Source: Linyphia triangularis (taxonomy: Eukaryota; Arthropoda; Arachnida; Araneae; Linyphiidae). From it: DNA of 64,000 bases. How positions within the stretch are numbered: the first letter of the stretch is position 1; each line of letters begins with the position of its first letter. Positions 1 to 11,485 of this stretch are shown here, piece after piece. Both the position numbers and the translations under genes were made by a program. Below the pieces are notes generated by a model. It saw nothing but the letters and a program-made list of their open reading frames with translations. It ran no database searches and was not told the origin of the DNA. The DNA lies in assembly GCA_963978545.1 (NCBI GenBank), contig OZ021724.1, forward strand, positions 99,493,792 through 99,557,791, written 5' to 3'.

Positions 1-71
1 TTTCCCAAATACATTTATATTTTTTTCCTCAGGGTATTTATAAGAGAGCAAGAAAATATTTTGATTTCTAA

Positions 72-732
72 TAGACTGAGAGGCGAATGCAATTTTTGGA
101 CCCCATCGAACATCATTCTGAATTTTTTATAGAAATTAGAGAAAAGTGAGTAGATTACGAATCCACTGGTCTGCCGTGGCAAAAATGGCCGAAACTGGTC
201 AAAAATCGACTTTTAATAAGTTGAACTAAATCCAATTGCCAAATGCACCATAACTTGCCAAATAATGAGCATTTTTTTTTATTTTTTATGAGCACTCTTT
301 AATTTTCAATTAAGAAGGTTGCAGACGATTCAGATATCTGGCGACGGTCTACTTGCATCTATAAAAAGGGAGCCAAGTTGGCAATAAACATTACGTCACT
401 GATGACGTAACTAATGTCGCCAATTTGGCTTACTTTTAAAAGATATAAGTTTTCCGAGCCAAAGATCAGAAATCGTTTGCGCTTTTTCTCATTGAAAATC
501 AAAATGAAGTGGGTTGCCAGACGAATAAGTTTGCTCTATTTTTGGAAAGTTATGACATATTTGGCAATCGGATTTAAGTTCAACTCATTCCAAGTCTATT
601 TTTGATCAGTTTCGGCCATTTTTGCCACGGCAGACCAGTGGATTCGTAATCGACTCACTTTTCTCCAATTTCTATAAAAAATTCGGAATGATGTTCGATG
701 GGGTCCAAAAATTGCACTCACTGCTCGGACTA
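72..732. mobile_element. P1 palindromic MITE, copy 1
   Basis: A 660-bp element whose two halves are inverted copies of each other. The left end reads TAGACTGAGAGGCGA and the right end GCTCGGACTA, so the ends are flanked by TA, as in Tc1/mariner-type insertion. The centre (around 375-425) carries GCCAAGTTGGC, then TTACGTCA-N4-TGACGTAA, then GCCAATTTGGC. It has no coding capacity; short open frames across it recur in other copies and reflect shared repeat sequence. Non-autonomous, with family assignment inferred from TA and the inverted ends. Confidence 0.8.
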
Positions 733-826
733 TAAGTTACAAGATAAAAATGCAAGATTATTTTCAGCTTTTCCTTATCATTGAATCGTACGCTCATTAA
801 AAATTTCTCGCCACTTAAATTTCAGT

Positions 827-1366
827 TACAATGGACAATTCCTGCATTTTAAATTTTTTTTATTAAATTTTAAATGCTTCGAAAAGGCCATAAACACAAA
901 AATTTCTGCACAACGCGCTTTTTTCTTCTTTTTATTATTTGCAATCAAAGTTCCTCTGTTAGACGTTGGCGAGGAAACGACTCATTCGGCTCGAATTGAA
1001 CGTGACGTCAAGAGGTCCAAACATCTTGGCTTGAAATGCAGCAGCGGAAACCAGTTTTGCAAGTTTTTCGCAAATCGCGCCAACCTATACGGGATACGAC
1101 AATGGTCTACCAAATCAACGCCAACTATTTGGCAGAAACCTCATGATAACTATAGAAACGGAAGGATATCTTGACGTCACAGATTTTGAGGAGTGTTTCG
1201 ATCGGAATGGTTTTGGCTCGGTTTTAGGGCATTTTCTTTTCTTAATATTTAAATAACTAATTTTTTTAAAGAACTTTTGTTTAAATATTTGGAATCAGAA
1301 GGAAATTTTTCATAAATATAAACTAATTTCACTCGTTTTTAAAAAATACTGGAATTGTCCATTATA
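827..1366. mobile_element. 540-bp TIR element with TA flanks
   Basis: Left end TACAATGGACAATTCC and right end GGAATTGTCCATTATA are inverted repeats next to TA. No open frame of note lies inside. The left flank (about 772-826, containing CTCATTAAAAATTTCTCGCC) recurs at 6690-6740, where it continues without the element, which looks like a paralogous empty site. A divergent internal stretch in opposite orientation occurs near 46250-46500. Probably a Tc1/mariner-type MITE. Confidence 0.6.
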
Positions 1367-1621
1367 GTTAGCTCATTCTTGATCAAGTTAAATTGTACGG
1401 ATAAGACATTCTGTGTTTCATATAGAACAAGAAATAAAGCCATTTCAGTTTTTTTTTTACTATTATTTAAACATTCTAAACTGCACAGATTAGTTTTATT
1501 ATATATTTACTAAAAATATATAATGGAAATAACTTATCGTTGCCACTTGCATTAAAGCAAATACTTACTTGAAAGGTTATAATAGAGTTCACATGTACAC
1601 TGATAGGTGCATGCAAGTTTA

Positions 1622-2704
1622 AATACTTCATCAAATATCGTTCTGAATTTTTTATTGAATGTAGAGAAGTGTTAGTAGATCACGAATCCACTGGTCTGCC
1701 GGAGCAAAAATGGCTGAAACTATTCAAAACACGACTTGGAAGGATTTGAAATAAATCTGATTGCCAAATATGTTATAACTTGCCAAAAAAATTAACATCC
1801 TTTTTTTGTTGTCCTTAATTTTCAATGAGGAGTAGTTCAGACGATTTGTTTTTCCTGGCGACATGCTCTTTCATTTTTTAAAAGTCGGCCAAGTTGGCAA
1901 TAAATATTACGTCATCATTTTTGTAATATTTATTTCCACCTCTCCTCTCTTTTAAAAGATGGAAGTATTTTTTAGATTGAGAGGCAACTGCAATTTTTGG
2001 ACTCCATCGAACATCATTCTGAATTTTTTATAGAAATTAGAGAAAAGTGAGTAGATTACGAATCCACTGGTCTGCCGTGGCAAAAATGGCCGAAAATGAT
2101 CAATAATCGACTTGGAATGAGTTGAACTATATCCAATTGCCAAATGTGCCATAACTTGCCAAATAATGAGCATTTTTTTTATTTGGTAACCCTCACTCTT
2201 TTCATTTTCAATTAAGAAGGTTGCAAACGATTCAGATATCTGCCGACGGTCTACTTGCATCTATTAAAAGAGAGCCAAGTTGGCAATAAACATTACGTCA
2301 CTGATGACGTAACTAATGTCGCCAATTTGGCTTACTTTTAAAAAATACAAGTTTTCCAAGCCAGAGATCAGAAATCGTTTGCGCTTTTTCTCATTGAAAA
2401 TCAAAATACAGTGGTTGCTAGACAAAAAAGTTTGTTCTCTTTTTGGCAAGTTATGACATATTTGGCAATCGGATTTTAGTTCAACTCATTCCAAGTCGAT
2501 TTTTGACCAGTTTCAGCCATTTTTGCCACGGCAGACCAGTGGATTCGTAATCTACTCACTTTTCTCCAATTTCTATAAAAATTCAGAATGATGTTCGATG
2601 GAGTCCAAAAATTGCAGTCGCCTCTCGGACTATTTCACTAGAGAATAAATATCGTCTGCACTCTTTCCCATCGAAAATGAAAGAACAGTGGGCTTTACCA
2701 CTTA

Positions 2705-2737
<33 letters not shown>

Positions 2738-2913
2738 CTTATTTTATTTAACAAAAGTTATGACATGTTTGACGATCGGGTTTAGCTTAACTCAAAATCG
2801 ATTTTTGAATAGTTTTTTCGCCTCAGCAGACCAGTGGATTCAATCTACATACTATGAAGAATTGAGTATGATGTTTGATAAGGAGCCTAAACTTGCAGTC
2901 GCCTTTTGGACTA
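1622..2913. mobile_element. Older P1 MITE, interrupted by a younger P1
   Basis: A divergent P1 copy whose left arm and centre lie at 1622-1972 and whose right arm lies at 2633-2913. The arms are separated by an intact P1 (1973-2632). The right terminus reads GCAGTCGCCTTTTGGACTA. The right arm includes a poly-A expansion (about 2706-2734). The left terminus is lost or too diverged to place exactly. Confidence 0.65.
1973..2632. mobile_element. P1 palindromic MITE, copy 2 (nested)
   Basis: Full-length P1 between TA dinucleotides, with left end TAGATTGAGAGGC and right end GCCTCTCGGACTA. The sequence on both sides is one older P1 that reads continuously once this copy is removed. The central TTACGTCA-N4-TGACGTAA is present near 2290-2315. 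Confidence 0.75.
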
Positions 2914-3240
2914 ATATTAAATGAACTAAAAACTCAACGTTAAAAATCCTTGTGATAAAAAAAGTTTTCTTTATCAAAACATTCAATGAGATATAGTTAA
3001 AAATAAATAAATATAATAAAAGTAAAATAATAAGTACTCATTGAAAATTCCTTTAACTGAGGAACTTTTACAGAAAATGTGCTAAGAGAGAAATGCATAC
3101 CTCTTCTCCAGTTCCTTTTACAGCTCTTCTTTTTCCACACCCTATATGGAAGTGAAGCTAAAAGTAATTTTCAAATCTTCGATGTTATTCCCGATTTCGT
3201 TTGCTTGTGGCTGCCTGGAAAATCTGTAAATGACTCAAAT
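2914..3240. other. AT-rich spacer, no feature seen
   Basis: No coding frame, known repeat boundary or RNA-like structure could be supported here. Confidence 0.5.
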
Positions 3241-3292
3241 CCACGTCAGTAATAGAGTGTAATTGAAAGTTGCGCGATGTTTCACACCCCTA
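3241..3292 (+). repeat. T-family right-end fragment
   Basis: Contains GTGTAATTGAAAGTTGCGCG followed by ATGTTTCACACCCCTAGTTT. The same terminus ends T-family copies near 13806, 46735 and 48675, and appears inverted at 27672. Confidence 0.6.
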
Positions 3293-3299
3293 GTTTACT

Positions 3300-3735
3300 T
3301 TTGAGTGAGGAAGAGTGCAGATGATATTTAATGTTTGGCGGAAAATACCTCTCTCTTTTAAAAGTGCGCCATGTTGGCGATAAATATTACGTCAGTGATG
3401 ACGTAATATTTATTGTCAACTTGGCTGACTTTTGAAAGAGGAAATAGTTTGACGCCAGGAAAGACAAATCGTCTGCAACCTTCTTAATTGACAATGAAAG
3501 AGTGATGGGTTACCAGACAAAAAAAAGATGGTAAATTTTTGGCAAGTTATGACATATTTGGCAATCGTTTTTAGTTCAACTCCTTCAAAGTCGATTTTTG
3601 AATAGTTTCAACCATTTTTTGTTCGGCAGACCAGTGGATTCATTTAATGATTTGCTAACATTTCTCTATGTTCCATAAACATTTCAGAATGATGTTCGAT
3701 GCTATACCTAAATTTGCAGTTGCTTCTACAAGCAT
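3300..3735. mobile_element. P1 MITE, centre plus right arm
   Basis: The palindromic core with TTACGTCA-N4-TGACGTAA (near 3390) is followed by a complete right arm ending near TTTGCAGTTGCTTCT. The left arm beyond about 3300 is missing. The spacing of arm motifs (GGCAGACCAGTGGATTC, AGAATGATGTTCGATG) matches intact copies. Confidence 0.65.
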
Positions 3736-4139
3736 TTCTTCACAGAGCGAGATTTTAAATTTTCTGTTTTTCTTTTCTATATTTTTCTGACTTCCGAGAA
3801 ACAACTGTGAATAATTTCTTTAGGTCTTGTATCGGGATATATACACTACATTAAATATTGAAATTTATCTTCCACTTCCAGTTGTTTATCCACAATGTAT
3901 TCATACTAAAGAGAAATATGGCCAATCTTTCAATTTCATTAGTTAAAGTTTCAGAGGTTTCTACTTGGAATTTTCTGAATTTAAATTAATAGAAATCTGT
4001 TGCACGACTGCATTTTTCGTAAAAGCTCTGATGCGAACGTATGCACTTACAAAATTCTGTTTATAATCTTTAATATTTTCGAACTACGTACGTAGATGTA
4101 CTACTTTCATTTTTTAACAAGAACTCCACGATACTAGTA
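3736..4139. other. AT-rich spacer, no feature seen
   Basis: No gene or recognisable repeat could be supported. Confidence 0.45.
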
Positions 4140-4909
4140 CAGTCATTCAGGGTAACTTTGAGCCACAGGGTATAACTTTGCGCAACTTCCTAGTTTTTCA
4201 GTATTTTTGGTTTTAAAGAGCTGCTAATGATCCACTGCTGCAAAATGCTGGCAAGGTTGTGAAAATGAATTTTTGCTCTATAGTTTAGAATATGAATTTG
4301 CAAAATAGTACATAATTTATTTGGCCATTCTGTTGCTTTTCTGAAGTACTGTTTGCAAGTTCCATTTAAATGCTTATTTGAAGTTGATGTAAATCAACTA
4401 ATTTATGCAAGTAAGCATTAACTTACCACTTTATAAGTTATATAATTTTCTGGAAATAGTGAAATTGTTAGTAGCTGATGGTTATTTATTTACTAACATT
4501 TGGTAAAAAGCAAAAAGCTAAGGCACTACCATTTTACCACGTATTCAGTGCAACTTTGAGCCGGTTCAAAGTTAGGCTGATGACAGTGTGTAATGCATAC
4601 ACTGCTCATATAATTCATATTTTATTCTAATTTATTTTTGTTTTTGCTTTTAAATACATTTATATACATACAAATGCAATTTAATTTATGGAATCTTCCC
4701 TTGTATGCAAAATCCGATAAAATGAAAATATTGAGAGTGAATTCAAAAAGTACCTAAAAATATTAGAAATAATGATCTAGCAGTCATTCCCAGACCTAAA
4801 AAAAAATCTGCCTACCTGTGATGGCTGTTAAAAGCGTTTCATTTGAGGAAGTGAAAAATTTCTATGCAAAAAAATAAATCGTAAAGGAATATGTATAGCA
4901 AGGACATGA

Positions 4910-5189
4910 GGGGATCGTCCAAAATCCTCTACTATATGAACTCCTGGTAGACAGCAAGAGTATAAGTCCTAAACCAGGTGATCCACCTGATGTCTGTGTG
5001 GCTAGAACTCAGGCCCCGCATGCCAAAGGTGCCGGGTTCAAATCCGGTGTTAGTCATGGAAGTTCGTTGTAGTTCGGAATCCACTTTAAGCTGTAGGTGG
5101 TTGAGCGTATAAACCAACCAACCTGAACTAGATGGTGCAGATGACAGTGTCAACACTATCATTTTCAGAGAAGGTGAAAGTTGGACAAT
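4910..5189 (+). mobile_element. tRNA-derived SINE with 10-bp target duplication
   Basis: Flanked by AAGGACATGA at 4900-4909 and 5190-5199. A B-box-like GGTTCAAATCC lies near 5035, with a possible A-box (TGTGGCTAGAACTCAGG) about 40 bases upstream. The 3' part holds AACCAACCAACC, a motif shared with the SINEs at 40627 and 56059. It interrupts the transposase remnant of the pogo-like element. The region before the A-box is longer than in a simple tRNA-headed SINE, so the head may be composite. Confidence 0.6.
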
Positions 5190-5520
5190 AAGGACATGAT
5201 AGAGGTTTATACTGTTGAAATTGTTGTGGAGAATGTTACTGAAAAATCAGAGATTGTTCAAGTGGTGGCTGTTGAACACATCAATGAGAAAGGAATTTTA
5301 TACACAAAGCATGCAAGTGTTTTAGATTTTGGTTATGGCATATGCAAAGTTTACGACCACATAATTATTCAATACGATGGAGAAATGTACCCAGATCAAA
5401 TTGACTTAAAAGACAACGTGATATTTGGTGGTTCATGAAGAAATCTGGTGCATATTGGAAATGGCCCAATATCAACGGGGATCTGTAGTACGAAAAATTA
5501 GGAGTGTTTAAAAAAATTAT
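5190..5520 (+). pseudogene. Transposase C-terminal remnant (pogo-like)
   Basis: An open frame ends at 5438 with an acidic, hydrophobic tail that includes IIIQYDGEMYPDQI. In another frame just downstream the sequence encodes KKSGAYWKWPNI (near 5437-5475). The pair 'YEG-x-x-x-P' followed by 'KSG-x-x-W-x-WP' resembles the C-terminal tail of some pogo-type transposases, recalled from family knowledge and not searched. A short upstream piece (4822-4880, encoding VKNFYAKK) may belong to the same gene before the SINE. No catalytic residues remain. Dead gene; family call tentative. Confidence 0.4.
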
Positions 5521-6305
5521 CTCCAGAAATTATTATTCCAGCTAGAAGACGAGAAGTTTTCTAGATCAATAATTCTTTCTTTGATGCAAAACTATTAATC
5601 TGAAAAATGCCAAAGTGGAATTTTTTGAAGTTTGAACTTTATTTTTATATTGTCATACTATTTCTAACACTAAGAATATAATATTCGTATTTGTGCCACA
5701 TTGTGACTTGCAAACACCATAGTACTTAACTAATTGCATAAGGGCGGCCTATCAGTTTTATTATTTTCTATTCATCTTTTCAATTTTTAATTGATAAAAT
5801 GAGTTTATATTTAAGTGAATGAACTGAAGATTGTTTTTTTACTATATTTGTATGTTTAAACTGAACAATAAATAGGTTTTTTTGCAATATATTCATGTGA
5901 TTCATCATCCATTGTTCCGACCTAATATATTCTTTGTAGTATTATTTAAAATATACAAACTTTAGGATGTTGAAAACTGCAGCTGATGATGTTTCAAATA
6001 TTTAGAAACTTAATTTTACTAGTACAAATATTGAATAGTCTTAGACTGAATAAAAAATAAGGTATTTTATATGAAACTTCTGATAGTGGTTCAAAGTTAC
6101 CCTAAATGCCAGGGTAACTTTGCACCGGGTTATTTTCCAATTATTTGGTGCTTTCATCATCAACATTTACTAATTTGAGTAAATTAAAATATAATTTAGG
6201 GTTTATTCTTCCATTTTAGGCCATTAAGTCTGAAAATACTATAAAAACATAAGTGGGGAAGAAGAAAATACTGAAAATGTGGTTCAATGTTACCCTGATT
6301 GACTG

Positions 6306-7620
6306 TAATTCATGTAATCTATAAGATACCCTTTCTAAATTTACTCTCAATAACTTCTAGATTTAACATCATTATCCTCAAATAATATAAGAACACAACT
6401 TTCAGAATATGTTAAAGTAGAAAGTTAATATGGTAAATAAACACAAAATCCGGCAATAATCATTTTCGAGTTCAACGAACCAACACTGCGATTAATTTTC
6501 ATTTGAGAATTTCAAGATTTTTACCTGACTTTTATATCTTTACTTTATTTTGAAACTGACATTTTCCCTTAAGACATTTATTTCTTAATTCAGCATATCT
6601 AGTAGCGAACAAGAACAGTGTTTTTATTTCCAGAATATAGAACAACATGAAAATTTTATTATTTTTTCCCCCGAACATTTCCCTTATTATTGTATCGTCT
6701 GCTCATTAAAAATTTCTCGCCACTTCACCGAATAAATGTCAGTTACAGTTATAGTTAACATTCTCGTTAGAGATAAATTTTTGCGGCCAGGGCATTGTTC
6801 GGAATAAATTCTTTTCTATCTCAGAGGGTATATCGAAGAACACAAGAGTAGTTATAAATTCATTACACGTGCATTATTCATAACTTGAACCGTGGAATAA
6901 AATTCGAAACTTTTTTGTTTTTGTTTTGTTTTGTTTTGAAGATACAGGAAGGAGATCAGCTTATCAAACTTGTATTTAAATATTTTCATTTTGGTCTCAT
7001 TTGCTTCCGAAGATAAATATAATAACAATCTTTTTTGAGTGAACGTGGGAAAACCTAAAAATTTCGTTTACTGATAAGTAAGTTATTCCAGTTTTTAGGC
7101 ATAGTCCGTAGAAATAAGAATGAATCTAAATTTATATTCAAAATTTCTGAAACTGATGCTTCCTTAATTAGCTTATATGAATACAAATTTCCTTAATGGA
7201 ATGCGTTCGCACTTTTCTTTACTTTCTTTCCTGAGAAATATTATTGATCGAAACTTGTGAGTAGGCAAGGTAATACTGAAAATTATTTTTATTTCAAATA
7301 TTCATCATATTTGGTGAATTATTTTGAGTGTATAAATTTATTCTTTACTTGGAGAAGGATTTGGGTGTTTGGCAAAACTTCTGTGGTCTATTGCGACCAA
7401 TCACAACTCTCCTTAAAAAATAAAATCGCATTTTGAGCCAATGACAAACGCGTATTGAATTTTCACCCGTCCGGCATAGCAAAAATCTGTTTCCTGTGAC
7501 GTCAGAATGAATAAGTTCCATTGCATGAAAAAAATACAATGAACTTATTTAAGTGATTTTGAGCTCATATTGACTTTTCAGTGTTTGCCCTGTACGATGA
7601 AAACCATTTATTTCTCGCCA
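6306..7620. other. AT-rich region without a gene
   Basis: No supported gene. The stretch 6690-6740 matches the left flank of the 540-bp element (772-826), so part of this region is an undefined dispersed repeat. Two inverted CCAAT motifs occur around 7395-7440, without further promoter evidence. Confidence 0.4.
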
Positions 7621-7629
7621 TGAGCTAAC

Positions 7630-8520
7630 TCTTTTTTGCTCCAAAAACCTGATAGCATACAATGCTATCGACATCGAGTCTATCAACCAGTTTCAGTTCA
7701 ATTGAATGACGGAACTGTATTAATTAGTTCTACGTAGTGATAATAAACACTTGTGTAAAAGCGGCCTTTTAGTGACAAACCACAGAACTAGACAGAATAC
7801 ATTCTCGTTGAAAACGAATCCATTTGCCAAGTTTCAAATCGATTGGATGCGGTCTAATTAGCCTTTTATATATTTTACTAGCATAAGAAAACTCATAAAC
7901 ACAAAAATTCGATGTTAATGTAAAAGATTTTAAATAACATAACATATAAAAAAGTTTTCAATATAAATCCTTTATATACAATGTCGATTTTTATATTCAT
8001 TAGCAAAGCACCGTTTCTGTTGACAGCTTGTGCTTGGTGTTGACATCTAATTTTAAATATTAAAAACATCTCTATCAGTAAAATAAACGGTAAACTACTT
8101 TTCAAAATTTATCCGTTAAAAATGAATGCGAATTTATACACTCGCTCTATTTTTTTAAAATTATTTTCCTGTTCTGATTCGCACTGTTATTTATTCTGAT
8201 TAAAAATTTTTTATTATGTATCTATAAAATTATTTTAACTACAGGAAAGAATTTTTATCAATGATCAGTTAAATGCTATTTCTGTGCAGTTGGATGACGG
8301 CAAGTTGGTTTATTAGTTTTCCGTGACAATTTTAGCGACAATTACAGCCGCCAAATATTGCTAGAATGCATTGTCATCGACATCGAATCTATCTGCCAAG
8401 TTTCAGCCCAATTGGATGACGGCAAGCGAGTTAATTAGGCCTCCACAGATTTGCCTCCCATCGATCTACCAAGCCACACACACATACATACACACACAAA
8501 TTCGAAGTTAATATAACGGA
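7630..8520 (+). repeat. G-family repeat, about 1.5 head-to-tail units
   Basis: Motifs GATGACGGCAA..GTTAATTAG, AATGCATTGTCATCGACATCGA and AAATATTAAAAACATCTCTAT mark this family. The segment ending ACACAAAAATTCGATGTTAATG (near 7915) recurs at 8495-8520, showing a partial unit followed by a longer unit. Other copies are near 27436, 30860-31460, 36640-36960, 44262, 45480 and 51085. No coding capacity; superfamily unknown. Confidence 0.6.
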
Positions 8521-8872
8521 TTTAAAACAAACAAACATCTTCTTTGAAGCTCCGCCATTATATTGTCCTACGTTATAACCTGCCAAGATCTTGATAGACT
8601 TGGGCGGATCGCCTCGAATTTCGAACAACAAAGCTAATCAATGGACACCAAGACAATGTTGTTATCTCAATCAGGAAAAGGGTGCTACAATTTCTGACAA
8701 GAAAGCACCTCGGAACTCTTCGAATACCATGATAATAGAAAAGGGTTTCTTTCTTGTGGTCGATAGAAACTTGGATTCTCGTCTGTTTTCTATTTTCTAT
8801 CAACCGATATCAGCAATCTAGTTGAAATAATGTTCAAGGGTATTAGATATTTCATTCCTCATGATCTACAAG
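8521..8872. other. Non-repetitive spacer, no gene supported
   Basis: Overlapping short open frames of about 76 codons occur on both strands (8573-8821), with no recognisable domain and no codon-like asymmetry. I do not call them genes. Confidence 0.4.
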
Positions 8873-9535
8873 TAGTCCGAGAGGCGACTGCAATTTTTGG
8901 ACCTCATCGAACATCATTCTGAATTTTTTAAAGAGATTAGAGAAAAGTGAGTAGATTACGAATTCACTGGTCTGCCGTGGCAAAAATGGCCGAAACTGAT
9001 CAAAAATCGACTTGGAATGGGTTGAACTGAAATCCGATTGCCAAATATGTCATAACTTGCCAAAAAGAGAACAAACTTTTTCGTCTGGCATCCCTGCATT
9101 TTGATTTTCAATGAGAAAAAGCGCAAACGATTTTTGATCTCTGGCTTGGAAAATGTGTATCTTTTAAAAGTAAGCCAAATTGGCGACATCAATTAAGTCA
9201 TCCATGACGTAATGTTTATTGCCAACTTGGCTCCCTTTTAATAGATGCAAGTAGACCGTCGCCAGATATCTGAATCGTTTGCAGCCTTCTTAATTGATAA
9301 TTAAAGAGTGAAGGTTACCAAATAAAAAAAAAAAAATGTTCATTGTTTGGCAAATTATTGCTTATTTGGCAATTGGATTTAGTTCAACTTATTAAAAGTC
9401 AATTTTTGACCAGTTTCGGCCATTTTTGCCACGGCAGACCAGTGGATTCGTAATCTACACACTTTTCTCTAATTTATATAAAAAAATCAGAATGATGTTC
9501 GATGAGGTCCAAAAATTGCAGTCGCCTCTCAGTCA
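8873..9535. mobile_element. P1 palindromic MITE, copy 3
   Basis: Left end TAGTCCGAGAGGCGACTGC, right end GCAGTCGCCTCTCAGTC; the right TA has mutated. The centre near 9195-9215 is degenerate in one half (AAGTCATCCATGACGTAATG). Arms match the other full copies. Confidence 0.75.
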
Positions 9536-9575
9536 AAAGGGGAATATACTTTCTTGAAATATTGTTGAAATGTAA

Positions 9576-9795
9576 TTAGGGGACTTGGTATCCTTCAAAC
9601 TTTTTTTTTCATTTAAGCCTTTTAAATTATAATTTTTACATATTTGGAAGTATTATTAGTAAAAATTAAATTTTATTAAAACAAAAGTTCACATAGTGCT
9701 TTAAATTTTCAAAATTTTGAAATTTATAAAAAAATTCATAAAATTTCAAATTCTATCTTCTTTTTCAATTTTCAATATTTTTCCAGGTTTATTTG

Positions 9796-9826
<31 letters not shown>

Positions 9827-10291
9827 TTGCTAGTAATATAATTTAACTTTTTAGGCATCGGATTTTGAATAAGTAAAATAGTTTTTTTTGGAAGAACGAA
9901 AATTAGTGTACCTATAGGCAAAGAAAAAGGGAAAGGGTTTAAATTTTTTCAAAAATCCATGCCTATTTTTGTCAAATAGATATAATGAGTGACACAAAAA
10001 AAAAAATTCTAGTAATTTCATTCGTATTTGCTAAAGTTTTAGCATTTTGAAAAAGGTCGGAATTTTAAAAATCACGAACTGAGAAAAATGCGATCGAATA
10101 AACGAAGGAGCAATCGCAGCAATGCTAAATTCTCTACAAAAACATAGTTTTCATTGCAATAGCAGTTATCGGATCCACTCAAAAACTTGGTAGAATAAGT
10201 AGAAGGTTTCAAAGATTATAAAAACGCAAAAAAGTGAAGATTGGTATTTTTATTATTTTTTGGGAAAACAAGGGGTACCAAGTCCCCTTAA
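9576..10291. mobile_element. MITE with GGGGACTTGGTA ends, TTAA-like target
   Basis: Left end TTAGGGGACTTGGTATCCTT and right end AAGGGGTACCAAGTCCCCTTAA are inverted repeats of about 20 bases. The right flank is TTAA and the left is TTAG, consistent with a mutated TTAA duplication. The interior is AT-rich with a poly-A run (9799-9824) and no coding frame. A TTAA target is typical of piggyBac and Kolobok elements; which one cannot be decided. Confidence 0.55.
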
Positions 10292-10382
10292 GAGTTTTAC
10301 GAGAGATGCCATTTAAGTGGTATCTCAAGACTATAAATAAATTAATTGAAACTAACCAAAAGAAATGGGTTGAAAATTAATT

Positions 10383-10599
10383 TGATTTTTTTTTTTTTTT
10401 TTTTGACAAAAAGGAAGATTTTTAATTTTTTTAAAAAGCAAAAATATACACCAAATTTTTATCTTCAAATATATATATATATATATGCATATTTTATTAC
10501 TGTTAATTAATATTCTAAACTTTAAATTTTTATACTTGAAGATAAAAATTTGGTTTTTATTTTTGTTTTTTAAAATTTTTTTAAATCTTCCTTTTTGTT

Positions 10600-10640
<41 letters not shown>
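10383..10640. repeat. Long imperfect hairpin bounded by poly-T and poly-A
   Basis: The left arm (TTTGACAAAAAGGAAGATTT then CACCAAATTTTTATCTTC) is mirrored by the right arm (GAAGATAAAAATTTGG then AAATCTTCCTTTTTGTTC). The loop carries an AT microsatellite near 10470-10486. Arms are about 100 bases. It looks like a fold-back element, but no target duplication was found. Confidence 0.6.
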
Positions 10641-11242
10641 CTTTAGGTCTATTCCGGGAGACCTTAATATTTTTCAATTGAACTAATTTTTTTTTTTTTT
10701 TTTTGGTAAATATGTGAGCATAGTGGCAACTTTTTATCAACCTGAAATTTTGAATTTCCAAAAAAAGTTTTTTTCGATACGCCTTACTAGACAATAACTC
10801 CCTGCCTGGCGAAGCGATGCTTTTACATGATGTTTGTTTCATAAAAACGAGTAAAACGGACTTTCCAGATTGTGGTTTGACGAGAATCAGAATCTAAACT
10901 GAATATGGACTGAAGATGACATTTCTCCTTTGTTGGGACACCATTGAAGATGTTCCAATCTCCTCTATGTATGCTTACGTTTACGAGCTGATATCTGACT
11001 GTAGTGTACAAACAGTTTGCCACTAAATTGTGACTCCTGTGGCGATTTCGTGGTCTGAACTAGGTTGACTGTTAGAGATCTTTCTCAGACCTCACGTAGT
11101 GATCGTCAAATAACCACAACTTGTCGAATAGTTGTTAACTCGACCGACCAGTTATTGTAGCATTTATAGTTGTTTGGAACCTTTTCCATAGTTTTGAGAA
11201 GGCAAGCATTCAGAGTTTGTAACACTTCCGTTTGAGGTCAAC
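10641..11242. other. No gene supported
   Basis: Contains a poly-T run (10690-10704) and short open frames without recognisable content. Confidence 0.4.
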
Positions 11243-11485
11243 TGTACTAAACTTCAACTTAACTTGACATCACTAGACGGTAGATCATCACAGTGCTCAT
11301 AGGCATTTATTCATTTTGGCGGCGTGAAAGCATAATGCTCGGAAAACCACAATCCTGCAGCGAACAAAAGGCTATAAGGTTTGGCGAGAATTATGTCTTC
11401 GCTCCGTTAAAATAGATTAATTGCCTTTGAGCACGGTGAAGATCTATCGTCTAGTGATGTCAAGTTAAGTTGGAGTTTAGTATAG
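11243..11485. mobile_element. Q-family palindromic MITE, copy 1
   Basis: Left arm ACTAAACTTCAACTTAACTT and right arm AAGTTAAGTTGGAGTTTAGT are inverted. Both arms also contain CATCACTAGACGGTAGAT and GAGCAC-type segments in inverse order, so the 243 bp fold back on themselves. A cleaner copy lies at 52091-52337. Confidence 0.7.

Larger units (their letters stand above)
4140..6305. mobile_element. Pogo-like DNA transposon remnant with TIRs
   Basis: Starts CAGTCATTCAGGGTAAC and ends GTTACCCTGATTGACTG, a near-perfect terminal inverted repeat flanked by TA on both sides (4138-4139, 6306-6307). Relatives of the TIR core (GGTAACTTTG / CAACTTTGAGCC) lie inside each end, near 4550-4580 and 6088-6130, so the subterminal regions are repeated. 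A decayed transposase C-terminus lies at about 5190-5520, and a SINE has inserted at 4910-5189. TA duplication, CAGT-type ends and the transposase tail suggest the pogo/Tigger branch of Tc1/mariner; this is inference. Confidence 0.6.
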
